Notes: generated from the sequence alone by a model not told the origin. A stretch of DNA of 64,000 nucleotides from Dickeya oryzae (GCF_009372235.1 NZ_ML762920.1:837298-901297), one strand, 5' to 3'. Counted from the first letter of the stretch, positions 9,234 through 20,006 are shown. Program-made: numbers and translations.

Positions 9234-9794
9234 TTACTGAATATTAATCGATGTGCTCAGGGTACGATTTGGGAAATTGATCGATGTAGACTGATAGCGG
9301 AATACTACCGACGACATATTGTCTGCATTGAAATACGCCATCCAACCCGAAACAATGGAGCCCGCCGGGCAGCTCTCGGTGTAACTACCATTTACAACGC
9401 AAACAGCGTTAACCTGGTACGGGCTGGTTTGCCCACCGTTCAGCCAACCGATGCGGTTACCGCCATACCCCTTTTCCAACACGGCAATACGCAGCGTTCC
9501 GCCGGCATAGCCCAACAACGAGAAGGTATTGGTCGGCACCGCCTGCCAGCGGCCTTTCAGCGAAGAATACACTGCGTAAACCCGCACCGAACTCAACGCC
9601 GGAGCCGGTGCGCGCAACGCTTTGTGGCCGGAAGAGGACACATCCTGTTCTGAACCGGCCGACAGCGGATGATCGACAAATGGAGAGTCGAGCGCGGTAA
9701 TCACGGTTTGCACCGGTTCATCAGAGGTTTGAGCATAAACTGGCGATATTGCCGCCATGACCATACCCAGCGTAAAACCTATTTTTATAGACAT
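9234..9794 (-). CDS. Secreted protein of unknown function
   Basis: From the ATG at 9794 (AGGATGAGA just before it) the product is 186 residues with a classic Sec signal peptide, MSIKIGFTLGMVMAAISPVYA, cleaved before QTSDEP. The open frame runs further upstream to 9926, but no ribosome site supports that. After a ~45-residue Ser/Ala/Pro-rich linker comes a compact domain rich in Gly, Tyr and Ser, with one Cys pair (AVCVV...ESCPAG) likely to form a disulfide in the periplasm or outside. The stretch GYAGGTLRIAVLEKGYGG...WLNGG loosely recalls DUF4879 (YolA-like) secreted proteins, but I cannot confirm this. It is monocistronic, with its own terminator and a long AT-rich promoter region. Confidence 0.75.
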   Translation of the reverse strand: MSIKIGFTLGMVMAAISPVYAQTSDEPVQTVITALDSPFVDHPLSAGSEQDVSSSGHKALRAPAPALSSVRVYAVYSSLKGRWQAVPTNTFSLLGYAGGTLRIAVLEKGYGGNRIGWLNGGQTSPYQVNAVCVVNGSYTESCPAGSIVSGWMAYFNADNMSSVVFRYQSTSINFPNRTLSTSINIQ

Positions 9795-10113
9795 TCTCAT
9801 CCTGAGTGGTTCCATTAAATACGCAGCCGATTGCTGCGAAAAACATATTAATCCAACACAACAAAAACTCTCCAGTAAAAAACAGAAATAACCTTCAACC
9901 ATCACATAATAAATAAAAATAAACACTGATATAAATGAAATGAAAATAGCAACGCCGACTAAAAAATCAATCTTAATTTATTAGCATTGAAATATTCAAA
10001 ATAGGTTTTTCTTTGGTTTGTTTTATTATTAAATAATATCTGGCTGCAAATAAATCACACCCAACACGTTGCTAATCGTGCGCGCCCCGCGTCAAGGTTC
10101 GCGGGGCACCCGA
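9795..10113. promoter_or_regulatory. AT-rich promoter region of the secreted-protein gene
   Basis: Up to about 10070 these bases are extremely A/T-rich and carry no convincing gene, typical of an H-NS-bound or horizontally acquired promoter. At the right end, GCCCCGCG/CGCGGGGC (10084-10107, 8-base loop) forms a hairpin 7 bases past the pstB stop on the minus strand. It lacks a T-run, so it is a weak or Rho-dependent end for pstCAB. No phoU or pstS coding sequence is present here. Confidence 0.45.
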
Positions 10114-10929
10114 TTAACCGAAACGACCGGTAATATAGTCTTCAGTACGGCGCTCGGCCGGCGCGGTAAACAGCGAGTCGGTTTCGCTGTACTCGATCAG
10201 GCGGCCATGATGAATAAACGCCGTGTAATCAGAGACCCTCGCTGCTTGCTGCATGTTATGCGTCACCAGCACCAGCGTGAAACGGCGCTTGAGCGCACCA
10301 ATCAGTTCTTCGATCACCAATGTCGAGATAGGATCGAGCGCCGATGTCGGCTCATCCAGCAATAGTACTTCCGGTTCGATGGCGATAGCACGGGCGATCA
10401 CCAGCCGCTGTTGCTGACCACTGGACAGCGTGAGTGCATTGTCGCCGAGCCGGTCTTTCACCTCATGCCATAATGCCGCTGCCCGCAAGGCGCTTTCCAC
10501 CGACTCATCCAACAGACGTCGGTCTTTTACCCCCTGCAAGCGCAGGCCGTAAATCACGTTTTCATAGATGGATTTAGGAAAGGGATTCGGCCGCTGAAAG
10601 ACCATGCCGACCCGACGACGCAATGTCGAGACATCCAGCGACGGATCGTTGATGCACATGCCCTGCAAACGGATGTCGCCGTCGATACGGCAGTTATCCA
10701 TTAAATCGTTCATACGGTTAAAACAGCGCAGCAAGGTAGATTTGCCGCAACCTGACGGCCCAATCAGCGCCGTCACACGGTTTTTCGGAATACGCAAAGA
10801 AATATCACACAGCGCTTGTTTATCGCCGTAATACAAATTCAGCCCGTCGACCGACAGCGCGGTTTGTTCATCGGTTAACCGGTGGACGTCCATCACGGGG
10901 AGTCGCTCCAGTGGTTTAGACATACCCAT
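10114..10929 (-). CDS. pstB: Phosphate ABC transporter ATP-binding protein
   Basis: ATPase of the high-affinity phosphate importer, at the inner membrane. Walker [10 protein letters not shown], a Q-loop ([10 protein letters not shown]), Walker B VLLLDEP, the D-loop and the switch His in VTHNM are all present. The C-terminus EDYITGRFG is the PstB hallmark. The ABC signature reads LSSGQQQRL instead of the usual LSGGQQQRL. ATG 10929 is preferred over the GTG at 10932 because GGGAG sits 7 bases upstream. It is the last gene of pstCAB. phoU, which follows pstB in E. coli, is missing. Confidence 0.93.
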   Translation of the reverse strand: MGMSKPLERLPVMDVHRLTDEQTALSVDGLNLYYGDKQALCDISLRIPKNRVTALIGPSGCGKSTLLRCFNRMNDLMDNCRIDGDIRLQGMCINDPSLDVSTLRRRVGMVFQRPNPFPKSIYENVIYGLRLQGVKDRRLLDESVESALRAAALWHEVKDRLGDNALTLSSGQQQRLVIARAIAIEPEVLLLDEPTSALDPISTLVIEELIGALKRRFTLVLVTHNMQQAARVSDYTAFIHHGRLIEYSETDSLFTAPAERRTEDYITGRFG

Positions 10930-10946
10930 CACTATTCTCCCGCCAC

Positions 10947-12593
10947 TTAGAGTGACATCGCTCGGTATTTTTCACGCAACACATGGCGAATGCCAATTGC
11001 CGCCAGATTCAACGCCACCACAATCAACACCAGCAGTAACGCGGTGGTATACACCAATGGGCGAGCCGCTTCCACATCCGGGCTCTGAAACGCCAGATCA
11101 TAAATCTGGAATCCCAGGTGCATAAATTTCCGCTCCAGATGCAAATAGGGAAAGAGACTGTCCACCGGCAGTACGGGTACCGATTTTACCACCCCGACTA
11201 GCATCAGCGGCGCGGTTTCCCCTGCGGCTCGCGCCACCGCCAGAATCAGCCCGGTCATCATCGCCGGTACCGCCATCGGCAGTACCACACGCCACAGGGT
11301 TTCCGCCCTGGTCGCTCCCAGCGCCAGCGAGCCATGACGCACCGATAACGGAATGCGTGACAGCCCCTCTTCCGTGGACACAATCACCACCGGCAACGTT
11401 AGCAGCGCCAGCGTCAGCGACGCCCACAGCAACCCCGGTGTACCGAAGGTCGGGTTCGGCAGTGACTCAGCGTAAAACAGACGATCCAACGTACCGCCCA
11501 CCAAATAAACAAAAAAGCCCAGCCCAAACACACCGTAGACGATGGATGGCACCCCGGCCAGATTCGCCACGGCCACCCGCACCCAGCGGGTCAGGCTGGT
11601 GTTATCCGCGTATTCATGCAGATAAACCGCCGCAACCACCCCTAGCGGCATCACAATCACCGACATCAGAATCACCAACAGCACCGTGCCGAAAATCGCC
11701 GGAAACAGCTGTCCGGGGCTACTGTCGTCAGGTTCAAACCGGGTTAACAGGCTCCCTATTACCTGCAACGTCTGGTGCGCCTTTTCACTGAAGGTCATCG
11801 CATTGGGGTACCACGCCCGCTCAATCATTTTGATCGGGATGGTATGCACTTGCCCCTGCGCATCGCGTAGCAATACCGCCGTGCGGTTGATATCGGCATT
11901 AAACGCCAGCAGTTGTTGATTAAGCGCACTGAAATGACGCTCCAACGCGGTTCGCTCAGCCCCCAGGCGTGCCTGTGCCTGCTCATTCAGGCGGTTTTCC
12001 CGCCGCAGTTTTTCTTCCTGCAACCGTAATGCGTCAAACTGCTGGTTCACCCGGCTCATCTCACCCAGGCGCAGCGTCTGAGCGTGCGTCATCAATTGGT
12101 GCACTTGCACAATCCGCTGCTGTAGCGTTGATGTCAGGTTGTCGGACACCAATGGCTGCCCGTCTTCCGTCATACCATCGAGATAACCATACGCCATACC
12201 GTTGGTGGTGCGGCGCACCGCCAGCACATCAGCAGGCTGGCTGGCGTGGGTCACCGAGGTGGACAGCAATGTCTGAAAACTCTGACCGTAAGACTCGCGC
12301 CACCCGGTTTTAAGCAGATAGCGCGTTGCACCTGATGCGGGTGCATTGATGGCCCCGGCATCCACCAGTTGCTGGTGGGTCAGCGGTTGTTCATCATAGC
12401 GCTCGCCGAGCAACTGAAGTGGAGTGCCCTGCGCATCGTGCAGGCTAAACGACCACACCGGTTGCGGCCACAGGTAGCGCGCACTCTGCCCGACCAGCAG
12501 CGCGAATACCGCAACAATGGCAATCAGGCTGAACGTAATCGCAGATGCCGTGAGCCATACCCAGGGGGTTCCGGTGCGAAACCAACGCATCAT
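10947..12593 (-). CDS. pstA: Phosphate ABC transporter permease PstA, long form
   Basis: Membrane subunit of the phosphate importer. At 548 residues it is nearly twice the E. coli PstA (296). An N-terminal helix (about residues 15-40) is followed by a ~230-residue periplasmic insert. The insert contains a predicted coiled coil rich in Gln, Arg and Glu, around residues 155-235. The C-terminal ~270 residues are a normal permease with the EAA loop [19 protein letters not shown]. It overlaps pstC by four bases (ATGA) and pstB follows after 17 bases. Long PstA/PstC pairs occur in Vibrio and Pseudomonas; what the insert does is not known to me. Confidence 0.9.
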   Translation of the reverse strand: MMRWFRTGTPWVWLTASAITFSLIAIVAVFALLVGQSARYLWPQPVWSFSLHDAQGTPLQLLGERYDEQPLTHQQLVDAGAINAPASGATRYLLKTGWRESYGQSFQTLLSTSVTHASQPADVLAVRRTTNGMAYGYLDGMTEDGQPLVSDNLTSTLQQRIVQVHQLMTHAQTLRLGEMSRVNQQFDALRLQEEKLRRENRLNEQAQARLGAERTALERHFSALNQQLLAFNADINRTAVLLRDAQGQVHTIPIKMIERAWYPNAMTFSEKAHQTLQVIGSLLTRFEPDDSSPGQLFPAIFGTVLLVILMSVIVMPLGVVAAVYLHEYADNTSLTRWVRVAVANLAGVPSIVYGVFGLGFFVYLVGGTLDRLFYAESLPNPTFGTPGLLWASLTLALLTLPVVIVSTEEGLSRIPLSVRHGSLALGATRAETLWRVVLPMAVPAMMTGLILAVARAAGETAPLMLVGVVKSVPVLPVDSLFPYLHLERKFMHLGFQIYDLAFQSPDVEAARPLVYTTALLLVLIVVALNLAAIGIRHVLREKYRAMSL

Positions 12594-14776
12594 GACAGTT
12601 CTCCCTCGTCGCGGTAGCGGCGACGTAAACGCTGACGAATGATCTCCGCCAGCGAATTCACCACAAAGGTAAAGAGAAACAGCACCAACGCGGCTAAAAA
12701 CAGCACCCGATAGTGCGCACTGGACATTGCCGCTTCCGGCATTTCAATCGCGATATTCGCCGCCAGCGATCGCAACCCCTGAAACAAGCTGTTGTCCATC
12801 ACCGGCGAATTACCGGTCGCCATCAGCACGATCATGGTTTCTCCCACCGCACGGCCAAAACTCAGCATCAGGGCAGCAAAAATGCCGGAACTGGCTGATG
12901 GCAGTACCACCCGCCACAAGGTTTGCCACGCGGTGGCCCCCAGAGCCAGCGACCCCTGACTCAGGCGAGCCGGTACGCTGAACAACGCATCCTCCGCCAG
13001 CGAAAAGATCAGCGGGATCAAGGCAAACCCCAGCGCGACACCCGCGACCAGCGTATTGCGCTGGCTGAAATGATCCCCCATCCATTGCCACAGTGGTTGC
13101 CCCAGTAGGCGCGAATCGAGCCACGGCCCCAACCAGCACGCCAGCGCGAGCATCAGCAACATCGCCGGGATCAACAGCAAGGCATCCCACCCGGCCGATA
13201 CGCCGCGTCGCCAGCGGGCGGGCAACCGTTCGAGCAACCACCCACTCCCCAACACCGCCACAGCCCATAGCAACGGCAACAACAGGATGGCGGTCAGGTA
13301 CGTCGCCATACGGGGGGCCAGCCACAACGCGGCAATCAGCCCAATCACCACCGTCGGCAACGCGCCCATGATTTCCATAGCAGGTTTGATCCAACGCCGT
13401 AGCGTCGGTGTCATGAAACAGGCGGTATAAATCGCTGCCGCCAGCGCCAGTGGCGCGGCGAACAACATGGCATAAAGCGCCGCCTTGAACGTGCCGCTCA
13501 GTAACGGGACCAGACTGAATTTAGCCTGATAACTGTCGTCGGCAGCGGTCGGTTGCCAGACATAATCCGGTTCCGGATAGTTTTCATACCAGAGCTTTTG
13601 CCACAGCCCTCGCCAGCCAATATCGGGATACGGATTATCGAGTTGGTACGGTCGCCAGTCCGTGTCCGTTTCCAGCAACAGTGCTCGCCCACGCGGGGAA
13701 AACGCCGCGATTCGGGCCTGTGGTGCCAGTAACGCGCTCATCAGCTCACCGGATTGCTTACTGGCAAACAACGAGAAATGCCCTTGCGGGTCAAGCGTGG
13801 CAAAAACACGACGGCGCGGCTCAACTATCAGATTCAGTTGCCGTCCATCGGTAGGGAAAATACGAATTTCACTCAAATGAGGCCCGGTTGCCGTCGGGGT
13901 ATCGAACCATTGACTGACGCGCCCATCAGCGGATTTGATCAGCAACGAATGTCCGCCAGCCAGCAACGATAACGACAGTGGTGCTGTTCCCGGTAAGGTG
14001 ACCGTTTCACGGGCGGTAAGCACTTGTTCACGCAGTTGCCATACCGTCAGGCGGTTGCCACTCAAGGCATAGAGCTGCTGACCATCCGGCGATAACAGTA
14101 GTTGTTGCACAGGTTCGTCGGGTTGAACCTGCGACACCGGTTGCAGGTCCGCGAGCGTCAACATGTCGACTGGCGGGGTATTGAGCGATAGCGCATAAAA
14201 CTGCAAACGGTTCTCTGCGTCAATCAACGCCATCAACAACATATCGTCTGACTCAGCAATCGCCAGTTGCCGCAGCGGTTGAGTCGCCCCCGCCAGGCGA
14301 AGCGAATGCGCACCCAGCGGGTATCGCCACTGCGGTATACCGGCACTGGACAACGGTAAGTCAGGACGAAGCACTCTCAGTGCCCCGTCAGCCTGCCCCA
14401 GCACCAGTAGTGGACGCTCACCGGTACTCATCGCCGACACGGTAACCGACGACGCCACTGACACACTGGTATTGACCTGCCCGCTCGCAAGATCGATAAA
14501 CTCGCCGTTTCCGGCCGCATCAACCCGAAAAGCCCAGCGGCCACTATCATTAATGCCAAGCGCCAGCGTCGGGTCATGGCTATCGACAGTCACAGGCTCC
14601 AACGGGCGAATTGACGCGGACGAAAATAGCGGGACCACCACATACAGCAGATAAAGAAAGATCGTCAGTAACGCCAGCAGTACCAGCCATCCGCTGCCCA
14701 CCACAATCCGGCGTGTCAGCCGGTCGATGAGCGCCCGCTGCCTGTCCCGATACGCTAAATTGCCTGAGTCTGCCAT
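12590..14776 (-). CDS. pstC: Phosphate ABC transporter permease PstC, long form
   Basis: The second permease subunit, 728 residues from ATG 14776, against 319 in E. coli. After the first membrane helix (about residues 25-50) comes a ~370-residue periplasmic region with repeated beta-strand-like blocks (LALGINDSGRWAFRVD, LLVLGQADGALRVLRP, LLLSPDGQQLYALSGNRLTVW) that suggest a WD40-like propeller. The C-terminal permease carries the EAA loop [19 protein letters not shown]. The frame is open to 14917; ATG 14815 is another possible start, and no upstream ribosome site is convincing. It is divergent from ppk, which points to a joint role in phosphate storage. Confidence 0.88.
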   Translation of the reverse strand: MADSGNLAYRDRQRALIDRLTRRIVVGSGWLVLLALLTIFLYLLYVVVPLFSSASIRPLEPVTVDSHDPTLALGINDSGRWAFRVDAAGNGEFIDLASGQVNTSVSVASSVTVSAMSTGERPLLVLGQADGALRVLRPDLPLSSAGIPQWRYPLGAHSLRLAGATQPLRQLAIAESDDMLLMALIDAENRLQFYALSLNTPPVDMLTLADLQPVSQVQPDEPVQQLLLSPDGQQLYALSGNRLTVWQLREQVLTARETVTLPGTAPLSLSLLAGGHSLLIKSADGRVSQWFDTPTATGPHLSEIRIFPTDGRQLNLIVEPRRRVFATLDPQGHFSLFASKQSGELMSALLAPQARIAAFSPRGRALLLETDTDWRPYQLDNPYPDIGWRGLWQKLWYENYPEPDYVWQPTAADDSYQAKFSLVPLLSGTFKAALYAMLFAAPLALAAAIYTACFMTPTLRRWIKPAMEIMGALPTVVIGLIAALWLAPRMATYLTAILLLPLLWAVAVLGSGWLLERLPARWRRGVSAGWDALLLIPAMLLMLALACWLGPWLDSRLLGQPLWQWMGDHFSQRNTLVAGVALGFALIPLIFSLAEDALFSVPARLSQGSLALGATAWQTLWRVVLPSASSGIFAALMLSFGRAVGETMIVLMATGNSPVMDNSLFQGLRSLAANIAIEMPEAAMSSAHYRVLFLAALVLFLFTFVVNSLAEIIRQRLRRRYRDEGELS

Positions 14777-14997
14777 CTGTCGCCGTTGTTCCTGCTGTGT
14801 CGAAAATCTGACCATCTTCTTGCATTGAGAAGAGGAAATGAAATATCCCGTCGCAGACGGGGTAACATATGTTGCCTTTACACCTGTAATATGACAATGG
14901 TAAGTCGATACGCGCATTCGCTTTTATCGTCATTTGCGCGCCATAATGAACGTGGATAGTAGCTGCACTTAAGTAAAAATAGTGTAACGGAGCGACA
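14777..14997. promoter_or_regulatory. pstC / ppk divergent promoter region
   Basis: About 220 bases separate the chosen pstC start from ppk. PhoB-box-like half sites are present but weak: CTGTAAT at 14884-14890, and ATGACAA (TTGTCAT on the minus strand) at 14891-14897. No full pair of CTGTCAT repeats with 4-base spacing was found. AACGGAGCGACA gives ppk its ribosome site. Confidence 0.3.
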
Positions 14998-17067
14998 ATG
15001 AGTCAGGACAAACTCTACATAGAAAAAGAGTTGAGTTGGTTATCCTTTAATGAACGTGTGTTGCAGGAAGCCTCGGACAAAACCAATCCACTGATTGAAC
15101 GGATGCGATTCCTGGGTATCTATTCCAGCAATCTGGACGAGTTCTACAAAGTTCGTTTTGCTGACCTGAAGCGCCGCATCCTGATCAATGAAGAACAAGG
15201 CTTCGATGGCGAACTGCGCCAATTACTCGGCAAAATCCAGGCCCGGGTACTGAAAACCGACCAACAGTTTGACAATCTGTATAACGAGTTGCTGCTGGAG
15301 ATGGCCCGTAACCAGATCTTTTTGGTTAACGAGCGTCAGGTCTCTTCCAATCAGCAAATCTGGCTGCGCGAGTATTTTCGACAGAACCTGCGTCCACACA
15401 TCACGCCGATTTTGATTCTGCCGGAAACCAATCTGGTCGAATTCCTGAAAGACGATTACACCTATCTGGCAGTAGAAATCATTCGCGGCGAAAAAACTGA
15501 TTATGCGTTGCTGGAAATCCCGTCTGACAAGGTGCCCCGCTTTGTCGACCTGCCGCCAGAAGCGCCGCATCGTCGCAAGACCATGATTCTCATCGACAAC
15601 ATCCTGCGTTACTGTCTGGATGATATTTTCCGCGGCTTTTTCGATTTCGACGCGTTAAACGCCTACTCCATGAAAATGACCCGTGATGCCGAATACGATC
15701 TGGTCACGGAAATGGAATCAAGCCTGCTGGAATTGATGTCCTCCAGCCTCAAACAGCGCCTGACCGCCAAACCGGTACGGTTCGTCTACCAACGTGATAT
15801 GCCAGATGCGATGGTGGAATGTCTGCTGCATAAACTGGGGATCTCCTCTTACGATTCGGTGATCCCTGGCGGGCGTTATCACAACTTTAAAGATTTTATC
15901 GGCTTTCCAAATATCGGCCGCGCCAATCTGGTCAACAAAGCGCTGCCACGTCTGCGCCATCACTGGTTCAGCCAGTTCCGCAACGGGTTTGATGCCATTC
16001 GTCACCGCGATGTTCTGCTCTACTACCCGTACCACACCTTTGAGCATGTGCTGGAGTTACTGCGCCAGGCGTCTTTCGACCCAAGCGTACTCTCGATTCG
16101 CATCAATATTTACCGTGTGGCGAAAGACTCGCGCATCATCAATTCCATGATCCACGCCGCCCACAATGGGAAGAAAGTCACGGTGGTGGTGGAATTGCAG
16201 GCACGCTTTGATGAAGAAGCCAATATTCACTGGGCCAAACGGCTGACAGAAGCGGGCGTTCACGTTATTTTCTCCGTGCCGGGGCTTAAGATCCACGCCA
16301 AGTTGTTCCTTATATCCCGTAAAGAAGGGGATAACATCGTGCGTTATGCGCACATCGGTACCGGTAACTTCAACGAGAAAACCGCTCGCCTGTATACCGA
16401 CTATTCGTTGCTGACCGCCGATGAGCGCATCACCAACGAAGTGCGCCGGGTGTTCAATTTCATTGAAAACCCATACCGCCCGGTCAGTTTCCACCATCTG
16501 CTGGTGTCGCCGCAAAATTCCCGTGACCGTCTGTATCAGATGATCGATCAGGAAATAGCCAACGCACAGGCCGGTCTGGAAGCGAAAATCACGTTGAAAG
16601 TCAATAATCTGGTGGATAAGGGGCTGGTGGACAGGCTGTATGCCGCCTCCGGCGCTGGCGTAAAAATCAACCTGCTGGTTCGTGGCATGTGCTCACTGAT
16701 TCCAGAACTTCCCGGGATCAGCGATAATATTCGGGTTATTAGTCTCCTTGACCGCTACCTGGAACACGATCGCGTCTATGTGTTCCATAACGGTGGCGAC
16801 CACAAGGTATTCCTGTCATCTGCTGACTGGATGACTCGTAATATTGATTACCGTATCGAAGTCGCGGTGGAAGTGCTAGACGACAGGCTGAAGGAACGGG
16901 TGCTGAACATACTGGATATCTTGTTCAGCGATACGGTAAAAGCCCGTGTGGTAGACAAGGAGCTAAGCAATCGCTATGTCACCCGCGGTAACAGGCGCAA
17001 AGTGCGCGCCCAGAATGCCATCTATGACTATATCAAGGCGCTCGAGCAACCCGGAGAACAGGCCTGA
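14998..17067 (+). CDS. ppk: Polyphosphate kinase
   Basis: Polymerises the gamma-phosphate of ATP into polyphosphate, reversibly. The 689 residues match E. coli PPK1 (688). The N-terminal domain starts [19 protein letters not shown]. The catalytic phospholipase-D-like regions include HAKLFLI with the autophosphorylated His, and [11 protein letters not shown]. It is membrane-associated in E. coli. ppx starts four bases after the stop, so synthesis and breakdown of polyphosphate are co-transcribed, as in E. coli. Confidence 0.97.
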   Translation: MSQDKLYIEKELSWLSFNERVLQEASDKTNPLIERMRFLGIYSSNLDEFYKVRFADLKRRILINEEQGFDGELRQLLGKIQARVLKTDQQFDNLYNELLLEMARNQIFLVNERQVSSNQQIWLREYFRQNLRPHITPILILPETNLVEFLKDDYTYLAVEIIRGEKTDYALLEIPSDKVPRFVDLPPEAPHRRKTMILIDNILRYCLDDIFRGFFDFDALNAYSMKMTRDAEYDLVTEMESSLLELMSSSLKQRLTAKPVRFVYQRDMPDAMVECLLHKLGISSYDSVIPGGRYHNFKDFIGFPNIGRANLVNKALPRLRHHWFSQFRNGFDAIRHRDVLLYYPYHTFEHVLELLRQASFDPSVLSIRINIYRVAKDSRIINSMIHAAHNGKKVTVVVELQARFDEEANIHWAKRLTEAGVHVIFSVPGLKIHAKLFLISRKEGDNIVRYAHIGTGNFNEKTARLYTDYSLLTADERITNEVRRVFNFIENPYRPVSFHHLLVSPQNSRDRLYQMIDQEIANAQAGLEAKITLKVNNLVDKGLVDRLYAASGAGVKINLLVRGMCSLIPELPGISDNIRVISLLDRYLEHDRVYVFHNGGDHKVFLSSADWMTRNIDYRIEVAVEVLDDRLKERVLNILDILFSDTVKARVVDKELSNRYVTRGNRRKVRAQNAIYDYIKALEQPGEQA

Positions 17068-17071
17068 TCCA

Positions 17072-18601
17072 ATGCCTTTAATGAACCACACTACCGAACA
17101 ACCTCAGGAATTCGCGGCTATCGACCTGGGCTCCAACAGTTTCCATATGGTGATAGCCCGTGTCGTCAATGGCGCTTTGCAGGTACTGAGCCGCCTGAAG
17201 CAACGCGTACACCTGGCCGACGGGCTGGACAGCCAAAACCAGCTTAGCGAGGAGTCCATCCAGCGCGGGCTAAGCTGTCTGGCGCTGTTTGCCGAACGGC
17301 TACAGGGTTTTCCCGCCACTAACGTGTCGATTGTCGGTACCCATGCGCTACGCCAGGCGGTCAACGCGCAGGATTTTCTGCGGCGCGCCGCTAAAATCAT
17401 CCCCTACCCAATTGAAATTATTGCCGGTAATGAAGAAGCACGTCTGATCTTCATGGGGGTAGAACACACCCAACCGGAAAAAGGCCGCAAGCTGGTTATC
17501 GATATCGGCGGTGGCTCTACCGAGCTGGTCATCGGCGAGGACTTCGAACCGATGCTGGTGGAAAGTCGTCGTATGGGGTGCGTCAGTTTCGCCCAACAAT
17601 TTTTCCCTAACGGAGAAATCAGCGAAGCCAACTTCAAGCGAGCCCGGCTCGCCGCAGCCCAGAAGCTGGAAACGCTGGCGTGGGAATACCGTATCTATGG
17701 CTGGGATTACGCCCTTGGCGCGTCCGGCACCATCAAAGCCACCTGTGAAATTCTGGTGGCGATGGGAGAAAAAGACGGTCTTATCACCCCAGAACGCCTG
17801 GAAATGCTGCGTGAGCAGATCCTGCAGTTTAAAAACTTCCGGGCACTCAGCCTGCCCGGCCTGACTGAGGATCGTCAAACCGTGCTGGTGCCGGGCTTCG
17901 CGATTCTGTGTGGTGTGTTTGACGCGCTCGCCATCAGGGAATTGCGTTTGTCAGACGGTGCCTTACGCGAAGGGGTTCTCTATGAAATGGAGGGCCGTTT
18001 CCGCCATCAGGATATCCGTATTCGCACCGCGCAGAGCCTCGCCAGCCACTACAACATTGACCGGGAACAGGCAAAGCGTGTGCGGGAAACCGCCGAGCAG
18101 CTTTATACGCAATGGGCACAGCAGAACCCATCACTGGTACACCCACAACTGGGAGCACTGCTGAAATGGTCGGCGATGCTGCATGAGGTTGGCCTCGGTA
18201 TTAATCACAGTGGTATGCACCGCCATTCTGCCTATATTTTGCAAAACACCAATCTGCCCGGTTTCAATCAGGAACAGCAGCAACTGCTGGCGCTGATGGT
18301 ACGGTTGCATCGCAAAGCAGTGAAGCTGGAAGAATTGCCACGCTTTAATCTGTTCAAGAAGAAGCACTATCTGCCGATGGTGCAACTGTTGCGTCTGGCT
18401 ACGTTGTTAAACAACCAGCGTCAGGCGACCACCACGCCGAAAACGCTACGCCTTATTGCCAGCGAAACCGCATGGACGCTGATCTTCCCACAAGGGTTCT
18501 TCAACCAGAACACGCTGGTTCAGCTTGATCTGGAACGAGAACAACAGTACTGGGACGACGTTAGCGGCTGGAAACTGTACATCGAAGAAGAACCGGTCTA
18601 A
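17072..18601 (+). CDS. ppx: Exopolyphosphatase
   Basis: Releases phosphate from polyphosphate ends and belongs to the ASKHA fold. The chosen start ([24 protein letters not shown]) gives 509 residues, near E. coli Ppx (513); the frame is open into ppk up to 16976 but that is overlap only. The phosphate-1 motif [10 protein letters not shown], the second glycine-rich motif [12 protein letters not shown], and a C-terminal HD-like region ([16 protein letters not shown]) are present. The ribosome site GGAGAACAGGCCTGATCCA is spread out, fitting coupling to ppk. Confidence 0.96.
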   Translation: MPLMNHTTEQPQEFAAIDLGSNSFHMVIARVVNGALQVLSRLKQRVHLADGLDSQNQLSEESIQRGLSCLALFAERLQGFPATNVSIVGTHALRQAVNAQDFLRRAAKIIPYPIEIIAGNEEARLIFMGVEHTQPEKGRKLVIDIGGGSTELVIGEDFEPMLVESRRMGCVSFAQQFFPNGEISEANFKRARLAAAQKLETLAWEYRIYGWDYALGASGTIKATCEILVAMGEKDGLITPERLEMLREQILQFKNFRALSLPGLTEDRQTVLVPGFAILCGVFDALAIRELRLSDGALREGVLYEMEGRFRHQDIRIRTAQSLASHYNIDREQAKRVRETAEQLYTQWAQQNPSLVHPQLGALLKWSAMLHEVGLGINHSGMHRHSAYILQNTNLPGFNQEQQQLLALMVRLHRKAVKLEELPRFNLFKKKHYLPMVQLLRLATLLNNQRQATTTPKTLRLIASETAWTLIFPQGFFNQNTLVQLDLEREQQYWDDVSGWKLYIEEEPV

Positions 18602-18809
18602 TGGTTTTTCAGGCCGGCAACCGCTGTGTTGTCCGGCCTGACATGATCAAATCCGCTTTTTCTGTGATAATGTTCGCATTATTGCCGCCAATCGCACATC
18701 TGACACCTATTTTACCGCGCTTTTTATCTCACTCACGTTGACCGTATCGCCAGCTTGTGCCTAAATAAAATACAGCGAATGTTCGCTATAACGTGGAAAC
18801 CGAAAATCA

Positions 18810-19037
18810 ATGACAACACTAACCCATAAACGACGCATTGCCCTTCGTCAGCGACGACGATCCGGTACGCGCATCGCTCGTACTATACTTATGATTAGTT
18901 TTATTATTCTGCTTGGTCGCTTTGCCTATTCCGCTGTTGGCGCCTTTTTCCACCACCAGAACATACAGCAACAACGTGTCACACAGCCTGTTGCCCCTAC
19001 AGCCACCTCAACAGCCGTGACACCTCAACGCGAATAG
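18810..19037 (+). CDS. yfgG: Small membrane protein, YfgG family (DUF2633)
   Basis: A 75-residue protein with a very basic N-terminus (KRRIALRQRRRSGTR), one membrane helix (about residues 26-48) and a Thr/Pro-rich tail. The segment RIARTILMISFIILLGRFAYSAVGAFFHHQ corresponds to E. coli YfgG, which also lies downstream of ppx. E. coli YfgG has been linked to nickel and cobalt tolerance; no such role can be read here. yfgF, which lies between them in E. coli, is absent. The ~200 bases before it hold a GC-rich hairpin (18610-18640) without a T-run. Confidence 0.85.
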   Translation: MTTLTHKRRIALRQRRRSGTRIARTILMISFIILLGRFAYSAVGAFFHHQNIQQQRVTQPVAPTATSTAVTPQRE

Positions 19038-19219
19038 CATCTATACTGATACCGTTGATGCCTGATGTATTACTCATGAAATTGCGCCTGGTACTGTAGC
19101 ATCCCGCGGTTGTGCCTTTTTATGCACCTGTCTACGCTTTTCGTCTGCGCATTTCAGTCCATACTCGATGCATCATCTCAATATTGATGAGAAAACGCTG
19201 ACGAGAAAGAGGTACCCCT

Positions 19220-19486
19220 ATGGCCAGCGGCTGGTCTAATGATGGAGCGGTTCAGGATCAAATTGACGCCACAGTAGATGACGCCATCGCCCATGCCCGT
19301 AGTCTGCTACATCAGGGTGACAGCGCGCACTATTGTGAAGAATGTGGTGATACTATCCCACAGGCTCGCCGTCAGGCACTGCCAGGTGTTCGCCTCTGCG
19401 TGCAGTGTCAGGAAAAGAGAGATAAAAAACACGCCCTTAACAGCGGTTATAACCGGCGGGGCAGTAAAGACAGCCAGCTACGCTAA
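19220..19486 (+). CDS. ybiI: DksA/TraR-type zinc finger protein YbiI
   Basis: An 88-residue protein, the same length as E. coli YbiI, with a C-x2-C...C-x2-C zinc finger (CEECGDTIPQARRQALPGVRLCVQC, split over two 20-base-codon stretches around residues 35-59) and the conserved C-terminus YNRRGSKDSQLR. DksA-related proteins bind RNA polymerase, but YbiI lacks the long coiled-coil arm of DksA. GAGAAAGAGGTACCCCT precedes the ATG. It is monocistronic. Confidence 0.9.
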   Translation: MASGWSNDGAVQDQIDATVDDAIAHARSLLHQGDSAHYCEECGDTIPQARRQALPGVRLCVQCQEKRDKKHALNSGYNRRGSKDSQLR

Positions 19487-19577
19487 ATAATACAGGCATG
19501 ACGCCAACACGACATCTGCCTGACGAACATCACGCCCCGCCAAAAACCTTACCACCTTATTCCCAATGATTCCCCAT

Positions 19578-20006
19578 TCACCGCACAACCAGCACCGATG
19601 TCTGGGCATGGCGAACGATTGCCGCGGCATTTGACCCCAGCAGGTAGGTTTTCACATTCGGGCGTCGCGAACCAATCACAATCAGGTCCGCTTCAATCTC
19701 CTGAGCCAGCTCCAGCACTTCATCACGTGGGATACCAAAACTGATGCTGTGAGACAGTTTGTCCGCGGGCAGGTCGATGGTTTTCAACAGCGCATGCAGT
19801 TTTTCATCCGCTTTGATCACCGCTTCATTCTCAAACTCTTTGATGCCAAAAGAGTAAGCCGACATAAACGCCGAGGCGTCAGGCAACGCATAGAATAAGT
19901 GAACGGTCGCGCCAGATTGCCTGGCCAGTTCCACCGCGTGCGACAATGCCTTTTGCGTCAACGTTTCTTCATCAATATCCACGGGCACTAAAATGGTCTT
20001 GTACAT
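19578..20006 (-). CDS. uspF: Universal stress protein F
   Basis: Small cytoplasmic UspA-superfamily protein. The N-terminal YKTILVPVDI strand and the C-terminal ATP-binding motif GSRRPNVKTYLLGSNAAAIVRHAQTSVLVV identify a UspF/UspG-type ATP-binding member; the RPxxxTYLLGSNAAA wording is closest to UspF. ATG 20006 is chosen (142 residues) because AAGGA lies 7 bases upstream; ATG 20009 and GTG 20012 are in the same frame. It stands alone. Confidence 0.88.
   Translation of the reverse strand: MYKTILVPVDIDEETLTQKALSHAVELARQSGATVHLFYALPDASAFMSAYSFGIKEFENEAVIKADEKLHALLKTIDLPADKLSHSISFGIPRDEVLELAQEIEADLIVIGSRRPNVKTYLLGSNAAAIVRHAQTSVLVVR

Noticed and set aside
9795-9926. 44-residue N-terminal extension of the secreted protein
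   Set aside because: No ribosome site, extreme AT content, and it would bury the clear signal peptide at MSIKIGF.
14884-14940. Pho box between pstC and ppk
   Set aside because: Only single CTGTCAT-like half-sites were found, without a second repeat at 11-base phase.
18610-18640. Terminator after ppx
   Set aside because: The stem CAGGCCGG/CCGGCCTG is real but has a large loop and no T-run on either strand.
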